The translations under genes and the position numbers were made by a program. Under the pieces are notes generated by a model. The model saw only the letters and a program-made list of their open reading frames with translations. It was not told where the DNA came from and did not search any database. Below, piece after piece: positions 38,774 to 51,118 of a stretch of 64,000 nucleotides of DNA. Each line of letters begins with the position of its first letter. Position 1 is the stretch's first letter. Source of the DNA: Adineta steineri (Eukaryota; Rotifera; Eurotatoria; Adinetida; Adinetidae); NCBI GenBank assembly GCA_905250115.1, contig CAJNOI010000011.1:738554-802553 (forward strand), written 5' to 3'.

Positions 38774-39013
38774 ATGGCAGACAAGTCTTATTTAACTTGC
38801 CAAATTTTTCAAGCTATTGAAAATAATGATGATGGTCAGAATTTATGGAATTTACTTGAACAGATAACAACATCTCATGAAGGAATTGTTTATATAACAT
38901 ATGCTGGTGAAACCCCAGAAACTTTAGCTAAAAAACTTAATCGACCTCGTTTATTGCAATTATTACAACTTCATCAAAAATTAACTTATATGCGAGCACA
39001 ATTTCAATCTTAG
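38774..39013 (+). CDS. Hypothetical 79-residue protein, ankyrin-like turn
   Basis: Single exon from the ATG at 38774 (preceded by ACTAAGATT). The sequence is well mixed and not low complexity: MADKSYLTCQIFQAIENND, then EGIVYITYAGETPETLAKKL and NRPRLLQLLQLHQKL. The G-x-TP-x-x-LA-x-x..RLLQLL pattern looks like part of one ankyrin repeat, but a single repeat does not prove the fold. No signal peptide or membrane span. Confidence 0.55.
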   Translation: MADKSYLTCQIFQAIENNDDGQNLWNLLEQITTSHEGIVYITYAGETPETLAKKLNRPRLLQLLQLHQKLTYMRAQFQS

Positions 39014-40203
39014 AAAAATATTACCAAATGGCTAAAACTGTATTTTATTATTTAATAAAAATCTTTCATTTTGCTAAATATATTTATAATAGATCTTCTT
39101 CAATAAATTAGTTTCAATTTTTAATAATAAATAATCATATGTAATAGGAAATATGAAAAATACATCATATATTAATTATTGATCTAATTTTTCAACATCT
39201 TATACACGAGAATAAATCAAATCAAGGGTATTGTATGATTCTTTTTGCTTAATGAATATGTGAATATAACAAATCCGAATGATAGAAACTTATATATATT
39301 GAAATGTTGTGTTAAATAGGAAAAGTCTTCATAGGTGTTTATTAAACGGTCGATTGAATTGACTACGAGACATACAATGATATATCTCTTGAGTCAAACT
39401 GAGAATGATTATTAAAATTCGAATATTTTTCTCAAATTTTATGTTTACATTCCGAAAAAGTATAAAATATCTTCTTTATATTCAATTTCTGTTGTACTGA
39501 ATAAATATTTTTTTTCCGTTATATCATTCATCTTCATTCTATGAATGATTTCATATAAATAGTACAATTTTTTTTATAAATAAATAAACAATTTATTTAA
39601 GCATCACTAAATACTGATGTGTCAGTTAAATCATTATCGTTATTTACATGATACATTTTTTATCTATCTGAGACATCAATGTTAAACTAAATATTTTTCA
39701 TATTAACAGAAAAACAAAACCTAATTTTATTTTTATTTGCACTGTGTTGTCATTTTTTTGTTTTCATGTTTAAATATAAGAAACAAAGATAAGCATGATT
39801 ATTATTAAAAATAAAAGCAAAACAAAAAGAAAACGACTTTATTTTCCTTCTCTTAGAATACTAAATTATAAAAATAGACGAGAATTGATGAAAAAAAACG
39901 TACTATTAAATTTCAGTCCGTATGGTATTAAAAACAAGAAGAAAATACGACACGTTCGTCTGCCAAGATTATAGCATGCAATTTTTTTATATATATATAG
40001 TTATCATGTGCAATGTGTGTTACTGACGTTCGACTAAAAATTAATGAAAAAAACTTCGTCACGCATTAAAAGCAAAAGAAAAGAAAGAAAGAAAAATGCG
40101 TGTTATGTAAACCTTAGGTGAAAAAAAAAAGTACGCTCATGTTATTTCATTGATCCGTTTCACACTGAAATATTTTTCTTCTTTTCTATTACATCAATAA
40201 GCA
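39014..40203. other. Intergenic, AT-rich
   Basis: About 1.2 kb, no coding signal or repeat seen. Confidence 0.5.
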
Positions 40204-41034
40204 ATGGCTGACGATTGTTATTCACAACCATTAGATATTAAATCTTCAACTGTTCTTATTACAGGTGGTTCAGGTGGTATTGGTCTTGGTCTTGCACGAT
40301 GTTTTGTTCAAGCAAATGCAACTGTTATAATAACAGGTCGTCGTGAACAACAACTAAAAGAAGCTGTTGAAGAATTAAATCGTCTTGGAAAGAAAAAAGT
40401 AATCTCTTTTACAAATGATGTTGGACAAGTTAAAGATAGACAAGCTTTATATGAATGGATAACTCGTGAACATCCTGAAACAAATGTTCTTATTAATAAT
40501 GCTGGTATTCAACATCGTGCGCCATTGACTCCAAATGAAGACTCATCCAAGAATTTATCTTGGGAAGAACGAGAAAAAGAAATTCAAATAAATGTATGTG
40601 CACCAATGCATTTATGTCAATTATTTATACCACATTTTCGTCAAATGAAAGTTACGACAGCTATTATGAATGTATCATCCGGTTTAGCTTTTGTACCATT
40701 AGCAACAGCACCTATTTATTCAGCAACAAAAGCAGCGATACATTCATTTACAATGAGTCTTCGTTATGAATTAAAAGATGAAATGAAAAATATTCAAGTT
40801 TATGAAATAGTACCACCAGCTGTACAAACAAATCTTGGTGGTAGTCACGCATTTGGTGAACCACTCGATGAATATTGTCAAGCAACATTTGCTGGTTTAG
40901 TAAAAGGACAACAAGAAGTTGGTTATAAATTTTCTGACGATGCCAGAAAAATGGGATCACGTGAAGAAACTGATAAACACTTTACAAAGCTCAATGATAC
41001 TATGAAGAAAATGTTTCAAAATCAAAAACATTAA
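40204..41034 (+). CDS. Short-chain dehydrogenase/reductase, DltE-like, intronless
   Basis: NAD(P)-dependent oxidoreductase of the SDR superfamily, 276 residues, one exon. Cofactor motif TGGSGGIGLGLA near residues 20-31, ITGRR for the cofactor specificity strand (arginines suggest NADPH), NNAGIQ near 98-103, a catalytic Ser in MNVSSGLA, and the YSATKAA active-site Tyr/Lys. PPAVQTNL follows. The C-terminus is a short Lys-rich helix. The closest group by motif is the bacterial/fungal DltE-like SDRs of unknown substrate. It is the only long enzyme gene in the window without introns, which could mean acquisition from bacteria or retroposition; codon use is AT-rich like the host. Confidence 0.88.
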   Translation: MADDCYSQPLDIKSSTVLITGGSGGIGLGLARCFVQANATVIITGRREQQLKEAVEELNRLGKKKVISFTNDVGQVKDRQALYEWITREHPETNVLINNAGIQHRAPLTPNEDSSKNLSWEEREKEIQINVCAPMHLCQLFIPHFRQMKVTTAIMNVSSGLAFVPLATAPIYSATKAAIHSFTMSLRYELKDEMKNIQVYEIVPPAVQTNLGGSHAFGEPLDEYCQATFAGLVKGQQEVGYKFSDDARKMGSREETDKHFTKLNDTMKKMFQNQKH

Positions 41035-44030
41035 ATAATAATCAAATTTATATTTAGTAGATGCTATAAAACAAATACATTTTCCGTAGTTAGAATGTTT
41101 TTTTTGTCATTTATTTATTCTTTATATTTTTATCATTGAAAAGTTTTAGTTTAATACAAAGACGTATAAATAAATAATTTTCACACTTGAAGTTCTCCTT
41201 TAAGATTCATTACTAAATATATTTTGATTAATTATTTTTATTCTTTACCAATGAGTTTAAATAATGATTCTCACCTTTACTATTTCAAATGAATTTTATA
41301 GAAAATAAAGAACATATACTTAAAAATAACTTCCACTTGATTAATCGACAGGAAATCTAACTTTTTATTTAAGTGCTTGATTTTAAAGCTTTCTAGAAAG
41401 GTCAGTGCAATGGTTATATCTTCATTTAAAAACGAGATATTTCAAATTCGCAATAGTAAATAGTATGCGTATGTAGATACCCGATACTCTGTAGAAAATT
41501 AAGAAAGCATTCACAATTAGAATGACGTTTCATTCATTCGTTTTAGTTAGCATGTAAGAACACGTGAATACATAAATAAACGTTACAAAAAAAAACAACA
41601 TATGTTTACGAGTGACTTAAAGCGTGACAAACGATATATTCACGTGAGTGAATAATAACGAACTACCAATAATCAATACATTTTGTTGAACTTTGCAAAA
41701 GTAATGTATTCCTTTTAAACTTTAAATATGTAATATGTAGATCAATAATCAACAATTGTAAGCATTTTCAGTGAATTAGAAATTTACATAAGATAGAAGA
41801 TTCAAAAATATGCGTATGCGGATAAAAAAAGTAAACTATTTTCTGAAATAAAATAACTTTTAAATGTAGGACTCAAAAAAAAGTGTAAACTCAATTTTTG
41901 TAATTTTTTTCCTCTCTATGACACTTTTTCTCATCGATGTTGACATATCGGATGGCATACATTGTATATCACATATTCATGTTGTACCAAACATCATCTC
42001 ACCTGATCACGCCACCATGCAGTTAAATGCCAGTATCCCTACTGGTTGCACTTGTTTCTCCAAATTTTTCTTTCTCTATAAACCAACCATCGAACATTGC
42101 TTCATTCATCTGTTCTTCTCTTTCGCAGCAAGCGCATATACACCTATTCATTCTCACATTTACCTAAGTCGAGAACACGGACAGACAAAAGAGAAAAGCT
42201 GATTCCGTATACACGCTCTTAGTCAGCCTGTCGACCATTGCTTTCGGGAGGCTTTTAAGAGAATGATAATCGTTGTTCGTTTCTTCGTTCGCTTTTATTC
42301 TTTTCTCGTCTATCCATCTATTCCTCCGTCCGTCCATACTATACGATGAACGGGCAAACAAATGCATTCGCCTCTAGTATGTGTGCGTGCGCGTGTTTAT
42401 GCTTATAGTCTTACGAGCAAGCGGACGTGTTCTCTTCCTCGGCATACATCCTAGTATAAAATAGTAACAGCAGCAACAGCAGCAGCAATCTAGGAGATGG
42501 GCGAACGAAAGAAAAGATAGGGGAAAAAAGAAGAATGCATCCAGTAAGCAACCAATAGTAGTAGTAAAAGTACTGATGGTTATAACAGTAACAACTATTA
42601 TTTATTCGAACAGGATTCTTCGTACATCTTTCCTCAAAACATATATGCACGTAAAGTAAGCTTTCTTTATCATCATTATTCAAATAACTAAGAAAACAAT
42701 TGATTAAGATTATTTTCAGTAGATAATATTTATTTCTTCAGTATTTTTAATAGAAGGCAAGTCAAGCAATGAAATAGAAAGTTGTTTTTTTTAAATATGA
42801 ATCATGTGAATTCAAACAATTGGTTGAATAACAAATAATTACAGCACAAATTAGAGCAGTAATGACAGAAAAATGAATGTATATATGTTCGTCTGCGTTT
42901 TTCAGCGTTTAAATGACATGTGATCTGCTAAGATGAGGAAGTAGAAAGCAAAAGAAAATGAGGAAAGAGTGGAAGAAGAGAATAAATCGGTCAAAATAGG
43001 AAGGTGACATGATGTGGATAGTCGTTATTCTTCATCGCATCTCTCTTTATCCTTTTTTAAACATACAGGTGAAGTAATCGACGACTAGTCTGTATGTAGC
43101 TTTTTTATTTCTTTTATTCATAGTTGCTACACATTTTTCGGTATATTCACGCTTCTCGGTACAAGGCTGAAATAATAGTTGATGCGTATCGTATATGATT
43201 GCCTTTATATTTCCGGCAGAAAAAGCTATTCACCCAAACCCCAATCTTATTGCTTACGATCATTTTTCCCTCGACTAAGACATTAGTATTAGAAGCCCCA
43301 TTGCTTTTCATCATCATCATCATCATCGTCATATGATGTTGAGTATGAGTACTTGCTTTTACTCTGCAGGCAGCTGCAATAGTTAAGTCGTGCATATGCC
43401 CTTACTCGCACTCTCTTGCTTGAAAGCAGAGTAGAAGAACAGGCAAGAAATTGGCGATGTTGATTTCTGTCGAAGCGAGCTGCAATAACTAACTGTCGGC
43501 TGTGCCAGAACATATCACAAGGGAACCTTGGTAGACATTCTAACTCTGCTCGTTCGATGTTTTATACGAAGGGAAAAGGAAAAAAAAAAGAAAGAAGGAT
43601 CGAAGCAACTTCTAAGGTATGTGCTCTATTGTTTATTTGAAATAGCAACAATATTGTACATGAATGAATATATACAAAACACTATATTCATTTCTTATGT
43701 TTATCTAAAAAGCAGAACATTGTTCTATTTATACTTGTTTTAACTGCAACAAAAATTTGATTCGAAATATATTGTTTGTTTCTCAGTGCGTATATGTCTG
43801 TGCCAGCATGATGCACATATGTCTATTCTTCTCTTTTTCTTCTTCTTCATTTTCTTCTTCTTCTTCGTTTTCTTCTTCTTCTACATAATAGACAGCAAAA
43901 GCATACACGCGCGTAATCATCGTATCAAAAATATAACGCTAGAGAGAATGAGAGAGAGAGAGAGAAAGGGAGGCAGTAATCTCGTCAACGGTCAATTTTA
44001 TTGTATTTTCAGATTAGATAAACAACAACA
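41035..44030. other. 3-kb gap upstream of the zinc-finger gene
   Basis: The left kilobase is AT-rich. From about 41,900 to 43,560 G+C rises and short runs of CAG/CAA (about 42,465-42,490), CAT (about 43,310-43,330) and TTC (about 43,830-43,890), plus a GA run (about 43,945-43,970), appear. Frames of 70-94 residues on both strands have no domain features. The region probably holds promoter and 5'-UTR sequence of the zinc-finger gene; no exon can be fixed. Confidence 0.45.
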
Positions 44031-47000
44031 ATGATGATAGACGATGCTTTCGATACCGATGGTACAGCATTTATTTGTCCTGAATGTAATTTCAATGGTA
44101 AAAGTTTACCAGAATTAATTAGTCATTTAGATGAAGCACATAGTGAAGGTTTGTTTACAATTATTCTTATTCTTATTATTGATTCTTATTTTACAATACT
44201 CTTTTCAGAGACTATAAATAAAAGTGAATCACCACCGAAAAATTTATCATCAATATCAAATGAAAAACGTTCAAGACGTAAACCAGCATTTAGTCATCAA
44301 GTATACTTTGAAGTTTTAATGATTTTGATTTTTTCTATTAATTTTCTTATTTTACAGATCATTTCTCAAGCACCACGGCAAACATCACCAATATTTAAAC
44401 AATCAAATGTTGATCCAGGTTCGATTCATTTTTGGAATCGTGTTATTTCAGTTGATGAAAATGATCGGCGATTTTCCGAGGTTAATATTTTCATTTTTTT
44501 TTTAATATAAAATTGAAAAAGAATTATTCTTTTTCTAAATTTTAGCCAAATGTAATTCGTGATGAAAATATTATATTTTCAAAAACTAGTCCACAACGAC
44601 CAATAGCACCAAAAATTACAAATAGTCCATCAACAATCATCAATTCTCCACCAGTTCTTCCACAATCCTCATTCTATTCTTCAACAATACAACCAATACA
44701 AAAAAATTTCCAATGTAGAGTTTGTCATTTAACTTACAAGGTAATTTCAATAGATATTTATTTTTATTAAATTTTCTTTTTTTTGTCGATAGAATTTTCA
44801 TGATTGTACAGCACATATACGTCGAAAACATGAAATAAGTCATGCACAAGCTGGTCGTTATGTTGGAAAACTCGATACAGATGTGCCATATCCACCATCA
44901 GCAACAGGACATTATAAAATTCGTCTGAAAGTTAAATCTTTACCACCACCACCACCGCTACCATTACCATCTGTATTACCAATAACAACAGTTGAAAATT
45001 TTACTAAAACATATCAATGTAAATATTGTTCATATTCAACACCTTGGTTAAAAGATATTGCACGACATGAAAAACAAAAACATAAAAATTATACTTCCTA
45101 TACACAAGACGAATTAATGCATAATAATAATAATAATAACCTTCATGATTTATCTGCACTCTTAATTGATAATGTTGAATCATACAATGATATTCTTCCA
45201 AATCAAAGTGATGACATGATTATGATTGAAGAAGATGTTGATGATGATGAAGATGATGCGTATGAAAATGTTTTACTTTTAGGAATTAAATTAAATTTTA
45301 ATTATTTTTTAGTCTTTGGAGATATCAACAAGAAATAAATAATTTATCTGAATCAACGATCAATAGTAATAATAATAATAATAATAATAGTAATAATAAT
45401 AATGCTTTAATTACAAAATCATTTAAAAAATTTCAATGTCCACATTGTGAACATTCGTAAGTTGAAAAGAAATTGTTTGATATAATTTTATTCTTTTAAT
45501 TAATTATTTTAGATCACCAAAATTAGCTAAACTTAAACTTCATATTGCAACACATACTAACATTAAACCATTTATGTGTTCAATATGTGGTTGGCGTGCA
45601 AATCTTCGATGGTATATTCAGGTATTTTATACTAAAATAATTCTATCTATTATAATGATTTTATTTAATAATAGTGTCATGCAAAAAAACGTCATCCAAA
45701 TCAAAATTTTGAAGTTTTACAATTATCACAAGAAGAAGCTGAACAAACTATAAATGCATATATGCGAGAACATGGTTTTCAAGCTAAACTTCATAATCGT
45801 CATGATTCTAAACATCATTATCAATGTTCATTATGTCAATTTCGTTCTAATCATCCTCGATTTATTGAACAACATATTGAAGCTAATCATACAAATATAA
45901 TGGAACAAAATAATAATTCAAATATGATTCCAATGGATACAAACGCACCATATTCATCAAAAATTGTTTATTCCAATTTTTCAACTCATCCAAATTTTAA
46001 TCCAAATCGTTTATATTATTGTTCATTATGTTATCGTGGTTATCGTTGGCGTTATGATGTTAAACGTCATCATAAAACAATGCATGAAACACCTGATGAT
46101 GAATTAAAAAGTCGTAATTTTCATTATTTAGAATATATTCCACATCTTGATAGTTTAATATCAGCAACAATGTCAAGTATACATAATCAATTAAAAAATG
46201 AAAATGATATGGAAGATGATGATGATTTAAAATTAAGTATTGCTGATGCAAGAACAGTTGCTGTAACTGATGATGAAGCTATTGAATTAATGATGATTGA
46301 ACCAGAAAAATCTGATAGAGATCAAATTGTTATTGATGATCATCCTGAAGATTCTATTATAATATTTGAAGAAGATCGACCAGATAAATCGTCAATTGGA
46401 ATAACAAAAATATCGTCGTCTCGACCATCATATAAACCATTTCGTTGTCCATATTGCTTTTATCGTACAAATTGGCGTACAGATTGCATACGTCATATAC
46501 GTGCAAGACATAAAATTGAACCGAGTCAACATGGTTATTATGAAATGTCACATGATGATGCAGAAAAAACTTATGATGAATATGAACGTACATATGGTTT
46601 TGTTGTATCAAAAAAAGTTTTAGCTCGTTATACTGATTTTCGTCAAATTGAATGGGAAGATTTAAAAAAAACTATTTGGGAAAAAATTAAAGATAAAACA
46701 GATTTTGAACAATCTATTTATGATCGTCTTCAACCAGATAATTATACAACAACAACAGCAACAGCAACAAACACAACAACAACAACAACAACAATACCAT
46801 CATCATCATCATCCGTATCTGCAATACCATCACAACCAATTGTTGTTACACTACCAAATAGAAATCCAACGATAAAACCTAGACGAGTATTTACTTGCAT
46901 GGATTGTGCATTCCATTCACATCGAATTTATGAATTAGAACGACATGTTTGTTCAAAAATTCAAAAAGTAAGTTTTCTTAATGTTAATTGAAAATATAAT

Positions 47001-48076
47001 TATATTATTTTATTTAGTTTCAATCACAAAAATCTCATGGACAATTTCCTGTTTCTTTATATGAATGTACGAAATGTTTATATCGAACAATGAATGTAAA
47101 TTATGCTAAACAACATACTTATCTTCATCAATTAAAAGATAAGAAAAAAGTTTTCTATTATTGTTCATTTTGTGGTTATAATCATCGATATCGAAATAAA
47201 ATTATTGTACATATTGCAAAAAATCATCCAAAACGAACTTCTTTCAATAGTTTAATTTCTTGTCATGTATGTAATTCTTATGAAAAACAAAAAACGATTT
47301 TATAAAAATTTTTATTTTAAAATTAGTATGAATTCGATGCTGATTTTTCAATACGACATGCAATTCTAAAACGATCATTTATTGAACAACAATTAAAGAA
47401 ACCGAAAGTCTTCTATTGTCTGTCATGTCCGTATATATCGGCAACAATTGTAGAACATAATCAACATAGATCATATCATCAAAAAAATTCATTAAATTTA
47501 TACAAATGTCAAAATTGTTCATTTGCATCAAATTCTTTAATATATACTGTAAGTATTTCAAAAAATTAAACGAAATAATATTTTATTGTTTATTTATAGA
47601 ATCAACATAAACTACTTCATTCAAAACAAGCTCGATTATTATCATCAAATATTGATATTAAAAACTTAAAATATATACGTAAGTTTAATTGATTGGAATA
47701 TTTTACTTTATTTTTGTGATTCTCTTCTAGCTGTATCGACAATTTACAAAGAAATTCTTGGTAAATCTCGTCGTTATAATTGCCCATTCTGTAATAAATT
47801 CCCATCAAATTATTCTTCAACCATACTCAATCATATTAAAGTATGATTTCTATTTTTCTTATTCTATCTATTTGATAAAGACATGATTTTTGTTTGTAGA
47901 ATATTCATGCTGGGAACAGTAAACAATTTCATGGTAGTTTAATTATTGGTGCAGATATGGCTAAAGAAATACTATTTTTAGGAGGTAAGGAAAATAAATA
48001 AATATATATATGTTTTTTTAAATAAATACTAATTTTAGAAACGATTATGAATAATCATCGAATAGAAATCAATTGA
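44031..48076 (+). CDS. Multi-C2H2 zinc-finger protein, about 14 fingers
   Basis: Predicted nucleic-acid-binding regulator, 1,107 residues, 14 exons: 44031-44148, 44209-44300, 44358-44480, 44546-44740, 44793-45259, 45313-45456, 45513-45621, 45675-46967, 47018-47266, 47327-47548, 47600-47678, 47731-47840, 47900-47984, 48039-48076. All phases join. About fourteen C-x2-C...H-x3-5-H units are spread along the protein and not packed in one array, for example FICPECNFNG, YQCKYCSYST, FMCSICGWRA, FRCPYCFYRT, YYCSFCGYNH and YNCPFCNKFP. Several have tryptophan after the second Cys. One unit (FTCMDCAFHS) ends HVC. Between fingers lie poly-Asn, acidic and Thr-rich stretches. The layout recalls REST-like or other dispersed-finger proteins, but no orthologue is assigned. 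Exon 5 uses the GTATGA donor inside the DDDEDDA stretch, the only choice that keeps phase. Confidence 0.85.
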
Positions 48077-48558
48077 TTAACTTCTCTTGAAAGAAATGGG
48101 TTGCTCAATAGAATCAAAAAGAAAATTGTAACTTATTCTTTTGTGTCAGATGTCTATTCTTTTGTTTTTCTATTGAATTGTAATGATGTCCTGATCTCTA
48201 TTTTATGTCGTTGCGGTTTTTGTTTATTAAGCGTTGTGTTAAAATAATTCTCTCTTCATGTGAACACTTTGTTTTAGAAAAATAATTATTTACTGTTGCA
48301 TCTTAAACATATAAATATATATAATTGTTTATATATAAAACATCGAAAAATGTCTGTTTGTTTTTTTGCAATAGTACAATTCTTTCTCTTTGTCTCTCTC
48401 ATTTATTTTTGTTCTCCATATATATATATATATATCTATTAAAATTATACATCTCATTGTCTTATTGGTGTATCTATATTTGTTCTTGTCTGTATGTTAG
48501 AATGGATTTATAAAATAACAGAATAAAAATATTCTACAGTGGATGAAAAGATGAAAAT
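48077..48558. other. Convergent intergenic region
   Basis: 482 bp between the tail-to-tail zinc-finger and UBR7 genes; TA microsatellite near 48,420-48,433. Confidence 0.5.
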
Positions 48559-49968
48559 TTAGGATTTACAATTATCAGGGGGCATAAACATTGTCCGTTG
48601 TTGTTCAGTACGTTTCTCTTGTAGGCCAGCAAAGAATGTTTTTACATCGTCAGCTGTCAATACACCATCATTATTTGCTTTTTCACGAAGAAAATCACCG
48701 AGTGTTGTTTTAAATTCATTTATACCACGTAAAACTTCAAGTTTTCGTGTATAGCCAAGACTATCCAATGAGTCAGCTAAGATTTTATCACCATCTAGAT
48801 TTTCACTTTTAGCTAATGCTTGTTTTTCATATTCTTGAATAGCATCAGCATCATCAAATATTGGTGTTAAATTCATTTCATCATATAATTTCTATTAATA
48901 ATCAAATGAAAAATTTTAAATTTAAAAAATATTTTTAAATGCATACAGAACATTGAATACAACGACATAATCTTTTTCTCCATCCATCTCGTAAAAAGAT
49001 GGTATGAAGTTCATTATTATTACCATTATTCGATAAAATAAGACATGATGGATTATTTTCTATTGGTGCTGCAACAATATTTCGAGATTCTGAAATATAA
49101 AAACATCACTGAGAAAAAATGATGTCATTCTATTTCTTTTTCTAACCATCATAATGAATTAAGATTGGATATTTAGTTACACATGTTTGACATATCATAT
49201 CCATTTGATTCATTTCATTTTCTTCCATTGGTACTGAAACACCCAAATGCTTGAAAATAGATAATATACAATAACATAAAAAGTAAATAAAAGATTGTTT
49301 ACTTGACTATGAAACCAATCTTCACAAATTATACATTGAAGCATTTCATCATCAGTATTCATACTAACTGTTGCAGATTCTTTATCTGGATATGGACGTT
49401 TACATGTACAATAAATACCTCGAAAATTATCATTATATTTATTTAAACTATTTTCTGGATCTTTATTCTAAAAAAAAGTAATAAATATTACAGAATCATG
49501 AAAGAATGTTTTTTTTACTGGATAAAGTTTACATGTTTGATGATTTGATTTAGAATTTCCACAATCACATCGAAAAAATCTTAAAAAGATTTTTAATTAT
49601 TTTTATTTGTAAAGGAAAATTTCAATATTACTACCGTTTTGTGTATAACTCATTCACATTATGATTTGCATGACAATGATATGCACATGCTGCACAGATA
49701 CCAGTGCATTGTTCATTATTATTACATGTCATACAAGTAAATAAAGCTTGTCGTCTGACATATCCCTAAAAAACAAATCAAAATAAATTCGATTTTTAAA
49801 TTAAAGATAATTTTATACTTGTGGATATGTACAAGTGTCAACATCACAATTTCCATAAAGTGCTCGTTCACGATCCAATTCTTCTTCTTCATCGTCGATT
49901 TGTTCAAGTAATTCACTACATGTTACAATTGGCTCCTCTTCATCAGTTGTTATACGATTAGATGACAT
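48559..49968 (-). CDS. UBR7: UBR7, UBR-box/PHD putative E3 ubiquitin ligase
   Basis: Homologue of UBR7, a nuclear N-recognin family E3 reported to ubiquitinate histone H2B; 361 residues against about 425 in human. Exons 49819-49968, 49635-49765, 49519-49579, 49303-49467, 49147-49249, 48947-49089, 48559-48891, phases joined. An acidic N-terminus (DDEEEELD) leads to the UBR box (CTYPQGYVRRQALFTCMTC, GICAACAYHCHANH, NELYTKRFFRCDCGNSK). The PHD-like finger follows (YCTCKRPYP, MLQCIICEDWFHSQHLG, ICQTC). The C-terminal WRKRLCRCIQC block and helical tail match the family. It is the last clear housekeeping gene before the subtelomere-like region. Confidence 0.95.
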
Positions 49969-50177
49969 GGATTCCTTTTTCTTTTTTTAGTTTTAATCTA
50001 AAATACAACAATATTCTACTTTGAAAAATTGAATTAGCAATCAGAAGAAAAACAACGCGCGATAATCTTACTAAAATTTAATTTTTGATTTAGAACACGA
50101 ATGCCTTGTTAGTTTATTTTATTGGTATTTCAGAATTAATTTCTAGAATAAACAAAATATGCTTCATTTCTTCATTA
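49969..50177. promoter_or_regulatory. UBR7 upstream flank
   Basis: AT-rich sequence ahead of the UBR7 start; it marks the change from conserved genes to repeated subtelomere-like sequence. No specific site assigned. Confidence 0.35.
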
Positions 50178-50557
50178 AACTATTAACAATTCAAATAAAG
50201 CTTTATCATGTATGCATCATTTTTTTTGTACGATCGAAACGATGAAAGGAACAGAAGATGACTGATTTATAGATAGAATGTCGTATAAAGTGTATTAGTT
50301 CTTTGTTTGTATAACTACATGAATAAGATTTGATGAAATTATCTTTATTATAAATTAAATTCAACACATTTATATATATAGATAATATTATTTTTGAGTT
50401 ATCATGACGTGTATTTCATTACAAATGTTGTCTTATGTCGACATCTATCAAAAAATCTGTAGTACTTCAACTGAAGAAAAACTTATCATGACTGTAGTCA
50501 TTCTATCTTTAAGTTTTCTTCTACTTGCTGATATGTCTTACAAAAGAATATATTATA
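50178..50557. repeat. Direct repeat, copy 1
   Basis: About 380 bp that recur in the same orientation at 54135-54634. Shared blocks include GTACGATCGAAACGATGAAA, ACAGAAGATGACTGATTTAT and TTAGTTCTTTGTTTGTATAA. By eye identity is above 90% in the central part. There is no open frame. Copy 1 is followed directly by a telomere-like palindrome. Confidence 0.88.
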
Positions 50558-50558
50558 G

Positions 50559-50605
50559 AGTATGGGTGTGAATGAGATATATTACTTAGTACCCATATTC
50601 ACACC
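50559..50605. repeat. Telomere-like palindrome
   Basis: G-rich arm TATGGGTGTGAATG followed after about 18 bp by ACCCATATTCACACC. A perfect 9-bp stem is GGTGTGAAT (50565-50573) with ATTCACACC (50597-50605). G-then-C polarity, at the border of direct-repeat copy 1. Confidence 0.65.
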
Positions 50606-50746
50606 TGATTTTTTAATATCTTGTAAAAAAAGCAATCGTCATTCTGTGAGTACGAGTCTATAATTGTACCAACTTCATATCCGAAACCGTATCTGCATAT
50701 ACTTAGCTATGTTCATTCTCGAAATATTACGTTACTAATTAATCTG

Positions 50747-50955
50747 AAGGGTAAATGGTTTCAGTATTACTATCAACATGTGTTACAAAACCGCTAGGGA
50801 TAATTTTGTTCTTGGTTCTCCTTTTTCTGCCTTTTCTGTTCCTTTTAAGAATTTGTCCTTTGTTCTTGGATATAATGTCATTCACTTTTATTGTTTTCAT
50901 CTCCTGAATCTTATTAATCTTGGATCTTACACTATTTAGTATGCTTTGTGAGTAA
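50747..50955 (-). pseudogene. Coding-like fragment, lysine/arginine-rich
   Basis: An open stretch on the minus strand, stop at 50747-50749, has codon composition like a gene: it contains IQEMKTIKVNDIISKNKG, then KRNRKGRKRRTKNK and a tail THVDSNTETIYPSD. The only internal ATG is at the Met of QEMKT, so this may be the 3' exon of a gene or a relic of one. The basic run could bind nucleic acid. No family is recognised and no splice partner was found. Confidence 0.35.
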
Positions 50956-51118
50956 AGATATCATTTTAGGATGAGATGTTTACACAAGTGATGAATATAT
51001 TAATTATTTTATTCGGTACTTTTTATTATGAATAAAAAAAACTTGAAGAATAAGGTCAAAACAAATAATGTTTTCAAATTCTTGATTAACATATGGTACG
51101 AACTAAGAATTAGTTCAT

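Noticed and set aside
41918-42202. 94-residue frame in the GC-richer block
   Set aside because: No domain, Cys/His/Phe-rich by chance, and competing frames on the other strand of similar length.
43786-44034. 82-residue frame directly before the zinc-finger gene
   Set aside because: Mostly encoded by TTC/CTT repeats (poly-Phe); low complexity and better explained as 5'-flank of the next gene.
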